Shown one piece after another: positions 17,442 to 27,084 of a stretch of DNA of 46,702 bases. The position numbers were made by a program, and so were the translations under genes. The stretch comes from Dongia_A sp964542425 (GTDB lineage: Bacteria > Pseudomonadota > Alphaproteobacteria > Dongiales > Dongiaceae). The stretch's first letter is position 1. The number at the start of each line of letters is the position of its first letter. The stretch is from positions 1-46,702 of the forward strand of contig CAZIUB010000076.1 in assembly GCA_964542425.1 (NCBI GenBank), read 5' to 3'. The notes under the pieces are model-generated. The model did no database searches. It saw only the letters and a list, made by a program, of their open reading frames with translations, and was not told where the DNA came from.

Positions 17442-17822
17442 CTACTGCAGCTTCAGAAGGCCAACCTCAACCGCGCATTGCGTGATTGTGTCGGGTGAAT
17501 TCCCGGAGGGTGCGAGGAGAATATTCATGACCTCCGCCCGTGTCTTTCCAGGCGCGATAGTCTCGACCCGCCCCCACACGCACCCACAGGCGAACTTCAC
17601 CTGGTCGGATTTGGTCGGATCGGGGGCAATTCGGCGCATAAACTCGTTGCAAATTTCAAGAACTTGAGTCTTCGCCGAGGCGACATCTTCCGTGGCAATT
17701 GGTTCGGACGTCCATTCCGAGGAGTTGTTGGCGACCATGACAAGCGGCACGATGATCCAAAGGGCGACCACGAGAATGACGCCGATCCCAATGCCTCCGA
17801 AAATCAGCAGCCATGGTTTCAT
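17442..17822 (-). CDS. Hypothetical membrane-anchored protein
   Basis: This 126-residue protein has one strong N-terminal hydrophobic helix (LIFGGIGIGVILVVALWIIVPLVMV), then a soluble, presumably periplasmic domain. The domain contains five cysteines, including a CGC pair in FACGCVWGRV and a Cys in ITQCAVE, and a helix NEFMRRIAPDPTKSD. The Cys pattern suggests disulphides or metal binding but matches no family recognised here. Codon use is like that of its neighbours, which supports a real gene. It is isolated between the methyltransferase and gst genes. Confidence 0.65.
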   Translation of the reverse strand: MKPWLLIFGGIGIGVILVVALWIIVPLVMVANNSSEWTSEPIATEDVASAKTQVLEICNEFMRRIAPDPTKSDQVKFACGCVWGRVETIAPGKTRAEVMNILLAPSGNSPDTITQCAVEVGLLKLQ

Positions 17823-17951
17823 TGTGCGCGCCCAATGATCGAAGATCGGTTGGTCAGGATGCGAGAAGTGTCCACCAATATCATGATGGGCATCCGCTTT
17901 CCAGTGCGCCCACCAGGCTCGCGAAAGTCCTCCATGAAGACTTCCGCCCTC

Positions 17952-18593
17952 CTACGGCAATTCGCTGCCGGAATAGGGGTCGATCGAATAGGGGTGATGG
18001 GTGGGATCGAAGCCGGGCTGGGATTGCAAGCGCCGGGTCCAGGTCATGACGTCGGAATGCTCGGCCAGGGGCAGGCCGCAATCGTCGGCCAGATGCGAAT
18101 AGGCGAACAGCGAGATGTCGGCGATGGTGTAGGCATCGCCGGCGATGAAGGGGCGCCGGCCAAGCTCGTCATTCATGATCCGAAGTGATTTCAGCCCCGC
18201 CGTGCGCTTGTCCGCCACCAATTCCGCCGGCCGGCGCGAAAGCTTGCCGGTCAAGGTCCAGAAGCGCAGCGAGCCAATGCTGGTCTGCACGTAATCGGCC
18301 TCGAACGACATCCATTGCAACACCTTGGCCGCGGCAAAGGGCTCGCTCGGGAAGTATTCCGTGCCATGCGCCAGAAAAGCGAGGATGGCGTTCGATTCGG
18401 CAAGTGCCTGCCCGTCCTCCAATTGGATGGCGGGAACCGCGCCGGTCGGGTTGATGGCGCGATACTCGGGCCTCTGCCCCTCGCCCTCGAATATGGATAC
18501 GAGGCGCGTCTCATGGGGAATTGCCAGATGGCGCAGGATCTGGCGCACCTTCCAGCCGTTCTGCGAGGGCAAGTAGTCGAAGAATGTGATCAT
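17952..18593 (-). CDS. Glutathione S-transferase family protein
   Basis: This 213-residue GST has an N-terminal thioredoxin-like domain (MITFFDYLPSQNGWKVRQIL; the Ser/Asn region at residues 10-12 replaces the classic catalytic Ser/Cys site; cis-Pro in GAVPAIQLEDG; ESNAIL for the glutathione gamma-Glu). An all-helical C-terminal domain carries the N-capping motif FIAGDAYTIADISLFAYSH. It probably conjugates or reduces xenobiotic or peroxide substrates, identity unknown. Its last 41 bases are echoed at 15392-15432. Confidence 0.9.
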   Translation of the reverse strand: MITFFDYLPSQNGWKVRQILRHLAIPHETRLVSIFEGEGQRPEYRAINPTGAVPAIQLEDGQALAESNAILAFLAHGTEYFPSEPFAAAKVLQWMSFEADYVQTSIGSLRFWTLTGKLSRRPAELVADKRTAGLKSLRIMNDELGRRPFIAGDAYTIADISLFAYSHLADDCGLPLAEHSDVMTWTRRLQSQPGFDPTHHPYSIDPYSGSELP

Positions 18594-18675
18594 GGCTTCT
18601 CCTTCCGAGTTGCCGGGATCAATGAATCGAGTTCAGAGCCCGCGCTATCCGAACCTTGCGCAAGGGGCGGGCGCG

Positions 18676-18960
18676 CTAGACCCAGCGGAAGACGGCCAAG
18701 CCATAAAGCGCGGACACAATGAGCGCGCCCCAGAGCGGTGCGCCCGTGACCAGCCCCAGCCAGGCGAGGTGGATATAGGCGCTGCCGAGGAGCGTGATGA
18801 ACAGGCGGTCGCCGCGCGTGGTGTCGAGCCCGAGGATGCCGCGCCGTGGCGCGCCGCCCGGCCGGCGCAATTCCCAGATCACCATGAAGATGAGTGCCGC
18901 CGCGACGAAGCCGAAGAAGGCGGCCGTCGGCCAAGTCCACGCCATCCAGGTCAAGCCCAT
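18676..18960 (-). CDS. glpU: DUF2160 small membrane protein of the glycerol ABC operon
   Basis: This 94-residue protein has three predicted membrane segments (MAWTWPTAAFFGF, LFITLLGSAYIHLAWLGLV, WGALIVSALYGLAVF) and the DUF2160 core ELRRPGGAPRRGILGLDTTRGDRLFI. In alphaproteobacterial glycerol operons such a protein sits directly after the second permease gene, as here; its exact role is unknown. The start at 18960 (MGLTWM) has GGAGG eight bases upstream. It is the last gene of the operon. Confidence 0.85.
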   Translation of the reverse strand: MGLTWMAWTWPTAAFFGFVAAALIFMVIWELRRPGGAPRRGILGLDTTRGDRLFITLLGSAYIHLAWLGLVTGAPLWGALIVSALYGLAVFRWV

Positions 18961-18993
18961 GATCTCAGCCTCCACTGCCTCCCTGGCTTCGCG

Positions 18994-19794
<801 letters not shown>

Positions 19795-19795
19795 G

Positions 19796-20659
19796 TCACT
19801 GCTCCTCGTTGCGCATCATGAGCGTGTAGAACACCCAGCTCAACAAGAGGACGATCAGGAAATAGATGAGCGACATCGCCGCCGCCGGACCCAGATCGAA
19901 TTGGCCCAGCGCTATCTTGTTGAGATCGATGGAGAGGAACGTGGTGGCGTTGCCGGGCCCACCGCCGGTCAGCACCGTGGGCTCGGTATAGATCATGAAG
20001 GAATCCATGAACCGGAGCAGGATGGCGATCGTCAGCACGCGCTTCAGCTTGGGTAATTGGATGTGGCGGAACACCGCCCAGGGCCTGGCGCCGTCGATCT
20101 TGGCCGCCTGGTAATAGGCATCCGGTATGGAGACGAGCCCGGCATAGGCAAGCAGCACCACGAGCGAGGTCCAGTGCCAGACATCCATCAGGACGATGGT
20201 GAACCAGGCCGAGATCGGCTGGCGGGTGTAGTTGTAATCGATGCCCATGCTCTTGATCAGGTGGCTCAAGAGGCCGACATCGGGAAGCGCGAATATGTTC
20301 CAGATGGCGCCAACCACGTTCCAGGGAATGAGGAGAGGCAGCGCCATCAGCACCAGGCAGACAGAGACCCAGGGGCCTTTCTTGGGCATGCACAGCGCGA
20401 TGGCCAAGCCAAGCGGCACCTCGATCGCCAGAATGATTCCCGTGAAGGCGAGCTGGCGCAGAAGTGCTGCGTGGAAACGGTCGGAGGCGAGGACTTCCTC
20501 GAACCAACGCGTGCCGGCCCAGAAGAACTCGTTGTCGCCGAAGGTCTCCTGGACCGAGTAATTCACGACCGTCATCAGCGGAATGACGGCGTTGAAGGCG
20601 ACCAGCGCCATGACCGGCAGGATCAGGAACCAGGCCTTCTGGTTGATGGTCTTGTTCAT
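19796..20659 (-). CDS. glpP: Glycerol-type ABC transporter permease (first)
   Basis: This 287-residue permease of the MalF class has six hydrophobic segments and the EAA loop SIPDAYYQAAKIDGARPWAVFRHIQLP. The start is MNKTINQKAW at 20659; codons up to 20692 lie within the upstream ATPase gene. LPLLIPWNVVGAIWNIFALPDVG is family-like. It is spaced one base from the ATPase gene in front and one base from the second permease gene behind, a tightly coupled operon. Confidence 0.92.
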   Translation of the reverse strand: MNKTINQKAWFLILPVMALVAFNAVIPLMTVVNYSVQETFGDNEFFWAGTRWFEEVLASDRFHAALLRQLAFTGIILAIEVPLGLAIALCMPKKGPWVSVCLVLMALPLLIPWNVVGAIWNIFALPDVGLLSHLIKSMGIDYNYTRQPISAWFTIVLMDVWHWTSLVVLLAYAGLVSIPDAYYQAAKIDGARPWAVFRHIQLPKLKRVLTIAILLRFMDSFMIYTEPTVLTGGGPGNATTFLSIDLNKIALGQFDLGPAAAMSLIYFLIVLLLSWVFYTLMMRNEEQ

Positions 20660-20660
20660 C

Positions 20661-21732
<1,072 letters not shown>

Positions 21733-21740
<8 letters not shown>

Positions 21741-22803
21741 GGCCGATCCGCGCCTCGTCCGCGCCAAAGAACAGCGCCTGGCCCACGTCCACGAAGAATC
21801 GCGCCTGGCTGCCGACCTTGAAGGGATGGATGCCATGCGATTGCGACACCCAGGTCTGGCCGCCCAGATCGAAATGGACGACGCTCTCCGAACCGCTCAA
21901 TTCGGTGATCAGCACGCGGCCCTCGATGGCGACCGCATTGGCGCCGGGCTCGAACGGCGTCACGTAGTGGGGCCTGACGCCGATCGTGTAGGGGCCATCG
22001 CCGGCGCCCTCGATCGGTCCCTGGGCGGGCCAGCGGGCGATCTCGCCTAGCGCGATCTCGCCGCCCTGCTTGAGAATGGCGGCGACGTTGATCGGCGGGT
22101 CGGAGAATACCCGCGCGGTCATCAGATCGGAAGGCCGGCGGTAGACCTCCGGCGTCGGCCCGAACTGGGTCACCCGCCCCTCGTGCAAGGTGGCGATGTC
22201 GCCGCCGAACAGCAGCGCCTCGGCCGGTTCGGTCGTTGCGTAGACGACGATGCAATGGCGATCGGCCAAGAGCCGGGGCAATTCGTCGCGCAATTCCTCG
22301 CGCAGCTTGTAGTCGAGATTGGCCAAGGGTTCGTCGAGCAACACCAGATCGGCGTTCTTGACGAGCGCGCGGGCCAGCGCCGTGCGCTGCTGCTGGCCGC
22401 CGGACAATTCGTTCGGCCGGCGCCTGAGCATCGGGGTCAGGCGCAGCATTTCGGCGACCTTGGCCACCTGGGTCTCGATCTCGGCAGCGCGTAGTCCGGC
22501 GACGCGCAAGGGCGAGGCGATGTTCTCGTAAACGGTGAAATTGGGATAATTGATGAATTGCTGGTAGACCATGGAGACGTTGCGCTTCTGCACCGGGACC
22601 CCGGTCACGTTCTGGCCGCGGAACCAGATTTCGCCGCTGCTTGGCCGATTGATGCCGGCCATCAATTGCATCAGCGTGGTTTTTCCCGCGAGCGTCGCGC
22701 CCAGGAGGATGTTGAAGCTGCCCTCGGCCAGAGTGAGGTTGGTCTCGTGGATCTGCGTATCCGCGCCGACACGCTTGGTCACTTTGCGAAGTTCAAGGGA
22801 CAT
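21733..22803 (-). CDS. glpS: Glycerol-type ABC transporter ATPase (first)
   Basis: This 356-residue ATPase has an unusual but complete Walker A GATLAGKT, signature LSGGQQQR, Walker B LVLLDEP and a D-loop NLDYKLRE. The H-loop His is replaced by Thr (VVYATTEPAEA), a deviation that with the partner's altered signature suggests a functionally asymmetric ATPase dimer. The C-terminal TOBE domain has GVRPHYVTPF. It begins the four-gene block behind the binding-protein gene, 126 bases downstream of it. Confidence 0.92.
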
Positions 22804-22835
22804 GGCGCGGCCTGGGACGAAGCTCGGTCATGAAT

Positions 22836-22871
22836 TCCCCGGGGCAGGCGCGGATTGCGCCTCCCCGGGGG
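22836..22871. promoter_or_regulatory. Intercistronic hairpin between glpV and glpS
   Basis: Arms CCCCGGGGCAGGCGC and GCGCCTCCCCGGGG form a very stable stem with one bulge and a 5-base loop. Lying between a binding-protein gene and its transporter genes, it fits the mRNA-stabilising or partial-termination hairpins that let the binding protein be made in excess, as known for malE-malF type operons. There is no T-run, so full termination is unlikely. Confidence 0.55.
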
Positions 22872-22883
22872 AGTACTCGACGC

Positions 22884-22904
22884 TCACACTAGCTTCACAC
22901 TAGC
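22884..22904. repeat. Two direct repeats TCACACTAGC, 11-bp period
   Basis: TCACACTAGC occurs at 22884-22893 and again at 22895-22904, in the glpV-glpS gap. It shares CACTAG with the ends of the palindromic elements elsewhere in this window. Its function is unknown; it may be a decayed palindromic element or a binding site. Confidence 0.4.
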
Positions 22905-22929
22905 GAAAAATCGCCAGCGTGGACGCTTG

Positions 22930-24675
22930 CTAATTGGAACCCCAACGCTTGATGAGTTCCTCGTAGGCGATGGTCTCGCCCTGCGGCTTTTCGTTCTCCA
23001 GCTTGGCCGCCGGGCCGTTAGGCTTGCCTAGCCATTCCGAGGGGTCCTTCTCCTCGTTCAGGCGCGGTCCGCATCCGCCATAGGTGCCGTTGGCTTCGTC
23101 GACCGCCTGCATGCGCGACATCACCAGGTCCATCTCGCCAGCCAGCCGATCCATGGCCTCCTGGGGCGTGAAGGCGCCCGAGTTCACGTCGCCGATCTGC
23201 TGCCACCACAGCTGAGCGAGCCTGGGATAATCCGGCACGTTGATCCCGGTCGGCGTCCAATAGACGCGGTCGGGCGAGCGATAGAACTCGACCAGGCCGC
23301 CCAGCTTGGGCGCGCGCTCGGTGAACGATTCATGCCGGATCGTGCTGTCGCGGATGATGGTCAGGCCGACATGGCTCTTCTTCACGTCCACTGTCTTCGA
23401 CACCACGAACTGCGCATAGAGCCAGGCTGCCTTGGCGTTCTCGAGCGGGGTCGATTTGAGCATTGTCCAGGAGCCGACGTCCTGATAGCCGAGCTTCTGG
23501 CCTTCCGCCCAATACGCGCCATGGGGCGAGGGCGCCATGCGCCAGAGCGGGTTGCCCTGTTCGTCGACCGTGTTGTTGCCAGCGCTCTTGGGCGCCACCA
23601 TCGAGGCGGTGAAGGCGGTGTACCAGAAGATCTGCTGGGCCACGTTGCCTTGGCTCAAGGCCGGAAGCGACTGGTAGAAGTCGAGGTCAGCTGCTCCCGG
23701 CGGAGCATATTTGCGCAGCCATTCGTCCCACTTGGCGATGGCATAGACCGACGCCGGCGCGTTAGCGCCGCCGCCGCGAGAGACCGAGGAGCCCGCCGGA
23801 TTGCACGATCCTTCCTCCATGCGGATGCCCCATTCGTCAATAGGCCGGCCATTCGGGATACCGGGAGAACTGGAGCCGGCCATCGAGAGCCAGGCATCGG
23901 TCATGCGCCAGCCGAGATCGGGCGCGCGCTTGCCGTAATCCATGTGGCCATAGATGCGCACACCGTCGATTTCCTTCACGTCGTTGGTGAAGAAGTCCGC
24001 GATGTCCTCGTAAGCCGACCAATTGACCGGCACACCGAGGTCGTAGCCGTACTTGGCCTTGAACTGGTCCTTGAGATCCTGGCGGTCGAACCAGTCCTTT
24101 CGGAACCAATAGAGATTGGCGAATTGCTGGTCGGGCAATTGATAGAGCTTGCCGTCGGGACCGGTGGTGAACGACTTGCCGATGAAATCGTCGATGTCGA
24201 GCGTCGGCAGGGTCACGTCCTTGCCCTCGCCGGCCATCCAATCGGTCAGATTGACCGCCGATTGCAGGCGCGAATGCGTGCCGATCAGATCGGAATCGTT
24301 GATGTAGGCGTCGTAGAGATTGCGGTTGGTCTGCATCTGGGTCTGCACGGCCTGCACCACCTCGCCTTCGCCCAGGAGCTGGTGGTTGACCTTGATGCCG
24401 GTGATTTCCTCGAACGCCTTGGTCAGCACCTTGGATTCGTATTCATGCGTCGGGATGGTCTCCGACAGCACGTTGACTTCCATGCCCTTGAAGGGTGCGG
24501 CGGCCTTGACGAACCAATCCATCTCCTTCATCTGCTCGTCCTTGGACAGCGTCGAGGGCTGGAATTCCTCATCCACCCATTTCTTCGCTTCCTCCATGCC
24601 GGCCTGGCTCGCGGCGGACCACGAAACCATGGCGGCGGCGGCCAACAGGGCCGCCCTGCCGATGTGTCTCTTCAT
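22930..24675 (-). CDS. glpV: Glycerol-type ABC transporter substrate-binding protein
   Basis: This 581-residue periplasmic binding protein has a signal peptide (AALLAAAAMVSWSAASQA, cleavage after residue 26 or so) and the extracellular solute-binding family 1 fold. Segments such as LPDQQFANLYWFRKDWFDRQ, EEGSCNPAGSS and DVGSWTMLKSTP match the long binding proteins of rhizobial glycerol transporters, which are larger than MalE-type proteins. The start is MKRHIGRA at 24675; the frame extends to 24717 only weakly. It is the first gene of glpVSTPQU. Regulatory glpR and dehydrogenase glpD genes, often adjacent in rhizobia, are not in this window, so the substrate assignment rests on similarity of all six proteins. 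Confidence 0.9.
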   Translation of the reverse strand: MKRHIGRAALLAAAAMVSWSAASQAGMEEAKKWVDEEFQPSTLSKDEQMKEMDWFVKAAAPFKGMEVNVLSETIPTHEYESKVLTKAFEEITGIKVNHQLLGEGEVVQAVQTQMQTNRNLYDAYINDSDLIGTHSRLQSAVNLTDWMAGEGKDVTLPTLDIDDFIGKSFTTGPDGKLYQLPDQQFANLYWFRKDWFDRQDLKDQFKAKYGYDLGVPVNWSAYEDIADFFTNDVKEIDGVRIYGHMDYGKRAPDLGWRMTDAWLSMAGSSSPGIPNGRPIDEWGIRMEEGSCNPAGSSVSRGGGANAPASVYAIAKWDEWLRKYAPPGAADLDFYQSLPALSQGNVAQQIFWYTAFTASMVAPKSAGNNTVDEQGNPLWRMAPSPHGAYWAEGQKLGYQDVGSWTMLKSTPLENAKAAWLYAQFVVSKTVDVKKSHVGLTIIRDSTIRHESFTERAPKLGGLVEFYRSPDRVYWTPTGINVPDYPRLAQLWWQQIGDVNSGAFTPQEAMDRLAGEMDLVMSRMQAVDEANGTYGGCGPRLNEEKDPSEWLGKPNGPAAKLENEKPQGETIAYEELIKRWGSN

Positions 24676-24716
24676 GAGATCTCCCCGTCGGTTGAGAACG
24701 TCATTGTTTATGAACA

Positions 24717-24795
24717 TTTCGAGCGTATGTTTGAATCAAAATGAATGTCAATCAACTTTCGATTGGCGTGTTTCATGCGCATTCGAAACTCGAAA
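24717..24795 (-). promoter_or_regulatory. Putative glp promoter and repeated TTTCGA operator half-sites
   Basis: Upstream of glpV the minus strand shows TTGACA (24751-24746) and, 17 bases on, ATACGC (24728-24723) as a -35/-10 pair. Four TTTCGA/TCGAAA half-sites surround it at 24717-24722, 24757-24762, 24783-24788 and 24790-24795. DeoR-family regulators such as GlpR bind TTCG-containing repeats, so these are candidate operators. This is inference from pattern only. Confidence 0.4.
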
Positions 24796-24838
24796 GCGAC
24801 GAAGTATTAACTTTTAGGGGCGCAACTGGGGTCGAGAC

Positions 24839-25018
24839 TTGGCGCGTTCCTGGCCGACGGCGGCGAGTCTGGTAGCGCGGGACAATAGGGGGCTCGATGC
24901 GGCTGAACTCTATGAACGCGGCGTGATCGGGCTCGCCGGGTTCTATGTCCTGGCTTCGGTCGCGCTGTCGGTCATGGGATTGTTCGCCGGAATGTGGGTC
25001 GTCCGCCAGATCGGATAG
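24839..25018 (+). CDS. Possible small membrane protein
   Basis: This 59-codon frame starts at a TTG, has GC-rich third positions, a charged first half (LVARDNRGLDAAELYERG) and one clear membrane segment (VIGLAGFYVLASVALSVMGLF), ending WVVRQIG. No ATG precedes the helix and the ribosome binding site is weak. It is divergent from glpV and convergent with hyfI. The amino-acid pattern looks protein-like, but there is no family match I recognise. Confidence 0.35.
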   Translation: MARSWPTAASLVARDNRGLDAAELYERGVIGLAGFYVLASVALSVMGLFAGMWVVRQIG

Positions 25019-25034
25019 GCGAGCGCGAATCCGG

Positions 25035-25565
25035 CTATCGCGGCGAGGCACTGCTCTGGTCGATGAGCGCCAAAAGACCGGAAAGCAGGCGGGTGGGGCT
25101 GGGCGGGCAACCCCGGATGTGGAGATCGACCGGCAGCAGCGCCCCGACAGCGCCCACGCAGGCCGGCGACCCGGCGAAAATTCCGCCATCGACCGCGCAA
25201 TCCCCGATTGCCACCACCCATTTGGGATCGGGCGTCGCGCGGTGCGTGCGCAGCAATGCCTCGGCCATGTTTTGGGTCACCGGACCGGTGACCAGCAGCA
25301 CGTCGGCATGGCGCGGCGAGGCGACGAAGCTGAGGCCGAAGCGCTCCAGATCGTAGAAGGCGTTGCCAAGCGCATGGATTTCCAATTCGCAGCCGTTGCA
25401 CGAACCGGCGTCGACATGACGGATCGACAGGCTGCGGCCAAGTCGCGCGCGCGTGGCTCGCGTGAGGGAAGCCGCCAGTTCCGCCAGTTCGGCCGCGGCC
25501 GTTGTTGGCGCCGGCTCGGTCAATGGCGCGTTCAGCAGGCCCTCGAACAGGAATCCCATTCTCAT
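25035..25565 (-). CDS. hyfI: NuoB/HyfI-like [4Fe-4S] small subunit of Ehr-type complex
   Basis: This 176-residue homologue of the complex I 20-kDa subunit and of the hydrogenase-4 small subunit keeps all four ligands of the proximal [4Fe-4S] cluster: C56 and C59 in GSCNGCE, C123 in GDCAVDGG, and C153 in GCPPSP. It would pass electrons to or from the large subunit next to it. It overlaps the large-subunit gene by four bases (ATGA) and is the last gene of the operon. The symbol is by analogy to hyf; no hydrogenase activity is implied. Confidence 0.9.
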   Translation of the reverse strand: MRMGFLFEGLLNAPLTEPAPTTAAAELAELAASLTRATRARLGRSLSIRHVDAGSCNGCELEIHALGNAFYDLERFGLSFVASPRHADVLLVTGPVTQNMAEALLRTHRATPDPKWVVAIGDCAVDGGIFAGSPACVGAVGALLPVDLHIRGCPPSPTRLLSGLLALIDQSSASPR

Positions 25566-27067
25566 AGGTCATGCCCCGAATAGGAACAGTTGAAGGATTT
25601 GTTGCACAGCGGGAAGTCGGCGACGATGTTGCCTTCGACCGCCGCCTCCAGAAGCGGCCATTGGAACCAGGACGGGTCGCGCGGATGACAACGCCCGACG
25701 CGCCCGTCGCCATCCAGGCGCAGCCAAACCAGGACATCACCGCGAAATCCCTCGACCAGGGCCACGCCCTCGCGAATTTCGCCCGTCGCCGGCGAAAGTT
25801 CGGCGGCGATCGGCCCTTCCGGCAGGCGCGTCAGAACCTGGCGCAGGATACTTACGCTTTCGCCGATCTCGCGCAATCGGATCCACAGCCTGGCGTTCAC
25901 GTCGCCGGCCTCGCCCACCGGCACCTGGAATTCGAGCCCGTCATAGGGCGCATAGGCAAGCGCGCGGCGCGCATCGAACCCCCTCCCGCTTGCCCGCCCG
26001 ACGAATCCACCGGCGGCGTATTGCTTGACCAAGGCCGCGCTCACAATCCCGGTCGAGACCGTGCGGTCCTGAAGCGAGGGCGTCCGATCATAGAGGTCGA
26101 TGAGCGCCGGCAGCCGGGTGGAGATCGTCGCCAGCAATTCGTCCAATGCCTTTCGTCCGGTCGCCTCGAGATCGATGGCGACCCCGCCGGGCACGATGCG
26201 ATCCATCATCAGGCGATGGCCGAAGCAGGTATCGGCGGCGCGCAGCACGGTTTCCCGAAGGATCGCGCATTGCGCGTGCATGAGCGAGAAGGAGGCGTCG
26301 TTGCAAATGGCGCCCACATCGCCGAAGTGATTGGCCAGGCGTTCCAGTTCCGCCATCAGCGCGCGCAAGAACCGCGCGCGGGGCGGGGCCTCGGCCTTGA
26401 GCGCCACCTCCGCCGCCAGCGCGAAGGCCAGGCCATAGGCCACGGTCGAATCGCCGGACACTCGCGCCGCCAGCCTGGAAGCGCGCGCCAGATCGGTGCC
26501 TCGCATCAATGCCTCGATACCCTTGTGTGTATAGCCCAGGCGTTCTTCCAGGCGCACCACGGTCTCGCCATTCACGGTGAAGCGGAAATGCCCCGGCTCG
26601 ATGATGCCGGCATGGACCGGTCCCACCGGAATCTGGTGCAGGCCTTCGCCCTCGGCGCCGAGGAATGGATAGGGCGTTGCGACGGCCTTCCGCTTGGCCG
26701 GCCATTTGCCGTGATCGAGCCAGGGCCGTTCGTCGGGGGCATCGATCGGAACCGATCCATACAGATCGCGCAGCGCGCGCTCCAATCGGATGGCCGGAGC
26801 GTGAAATCGCCCGATCGAAGGGAAGCGCCCGTCGATGCAGGCGAGCGTGACGATGCCGGCGAAATTCTCGACCGGATCGAACAAGGCCAGATGCGCCGCC
26901 CCGCAATCGCCCCAATCGTCGCCCCATAGGCCCAGCATCGACCAGAGCCCATCGCCCAGCCGGATCGCGGCCAGGCGCCAGGCCTCTTCATCGACGAGGG
27001 CACGCGGCCAGGGCCGATGATTGGGCGCCTGTTCGTGGCCGGCGATCCATTCCTTGAGCGAGGTCAT
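25562..27067 (-). CDS. hyfG: HyfG-like large subunit lacking NiFe ligands (Ehr type)
   Basis: This 501-residue protein fuses a NuoC-like N-terminal region (about 1-140) to a NuoD/hydrogenase-large-subunit-like domain beginning IPVGPVHAGIIEPGHF. GYTHKGIEAL is followed by RVSGDS (202-207) where hydrogenases have RVCGxC, so both N-terminal nickel-binding Cys are Ser. The C-terminus ends DFPLCNKSFNCSYSGHDL instead of DPCxxC, leaving two cysteines (488, 494) in another setting. It therefore cannot hold a NiFe centre in the known way. The start at 27067 (MTSLKEW) is clear; the open frame continuing to 28171 is a shadow of hyfF. Confidence 0.9.
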   Translation of the reverse strand: MTSLKEWIAGHEQAPNHRPWPRALVDEEAWRLAAIRLGDGLWSMLGLWGDDWGDCGAAHLALFDPVENFAGIVTLACIDGRFPSIGRFHAPAIRLERALRDLYGSVPIDAPDERPWLDHGKWPAKRKAVATPYPFLGAEGEGLHQIPVGPVHAGIIEPGHFRFTVNGETVVRLEERLGYTHKGIEALMRGTDLARASRLAARVSGDSTVAYGLAFALAAEVALKAEAPPRARFLRALMAELERLANHFGDVGAICNDASFSLMHAQCAILRETVLRAADTCFGHRLMMDRIVPGGVAIDLEATGRKALDELLATISTRLPALIDLYDRTPSLQDRTVSTGIVSAALVKQYAAGGFVGRASGRGFDARRALAYAPYDGLEFQVPVGEAGDVNARLWIRLREIGESVSILRQVLTRLPEGPIAAELSPATGEIREGVALVEGFRGDVLVWLRLDGDGRVGRCHPRDPSWFQWPLLEAAVEGNIVADFPLCNKSFNCSYSGHDL

Positions 27068-27084
27068 GATCCCTCCCGTCCTCT

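Noticed and set aside
25562..27067. A genuine hydrogenase-4 / formate hydrogenlyase large subunit
   Set aside because: Both N-terminal nickel-binding cysteines are Ser (RVSGDS) and DPCxxC is missing. No ferredoxin subunit, formate dehydrogenase or hyp genes are present in the window.
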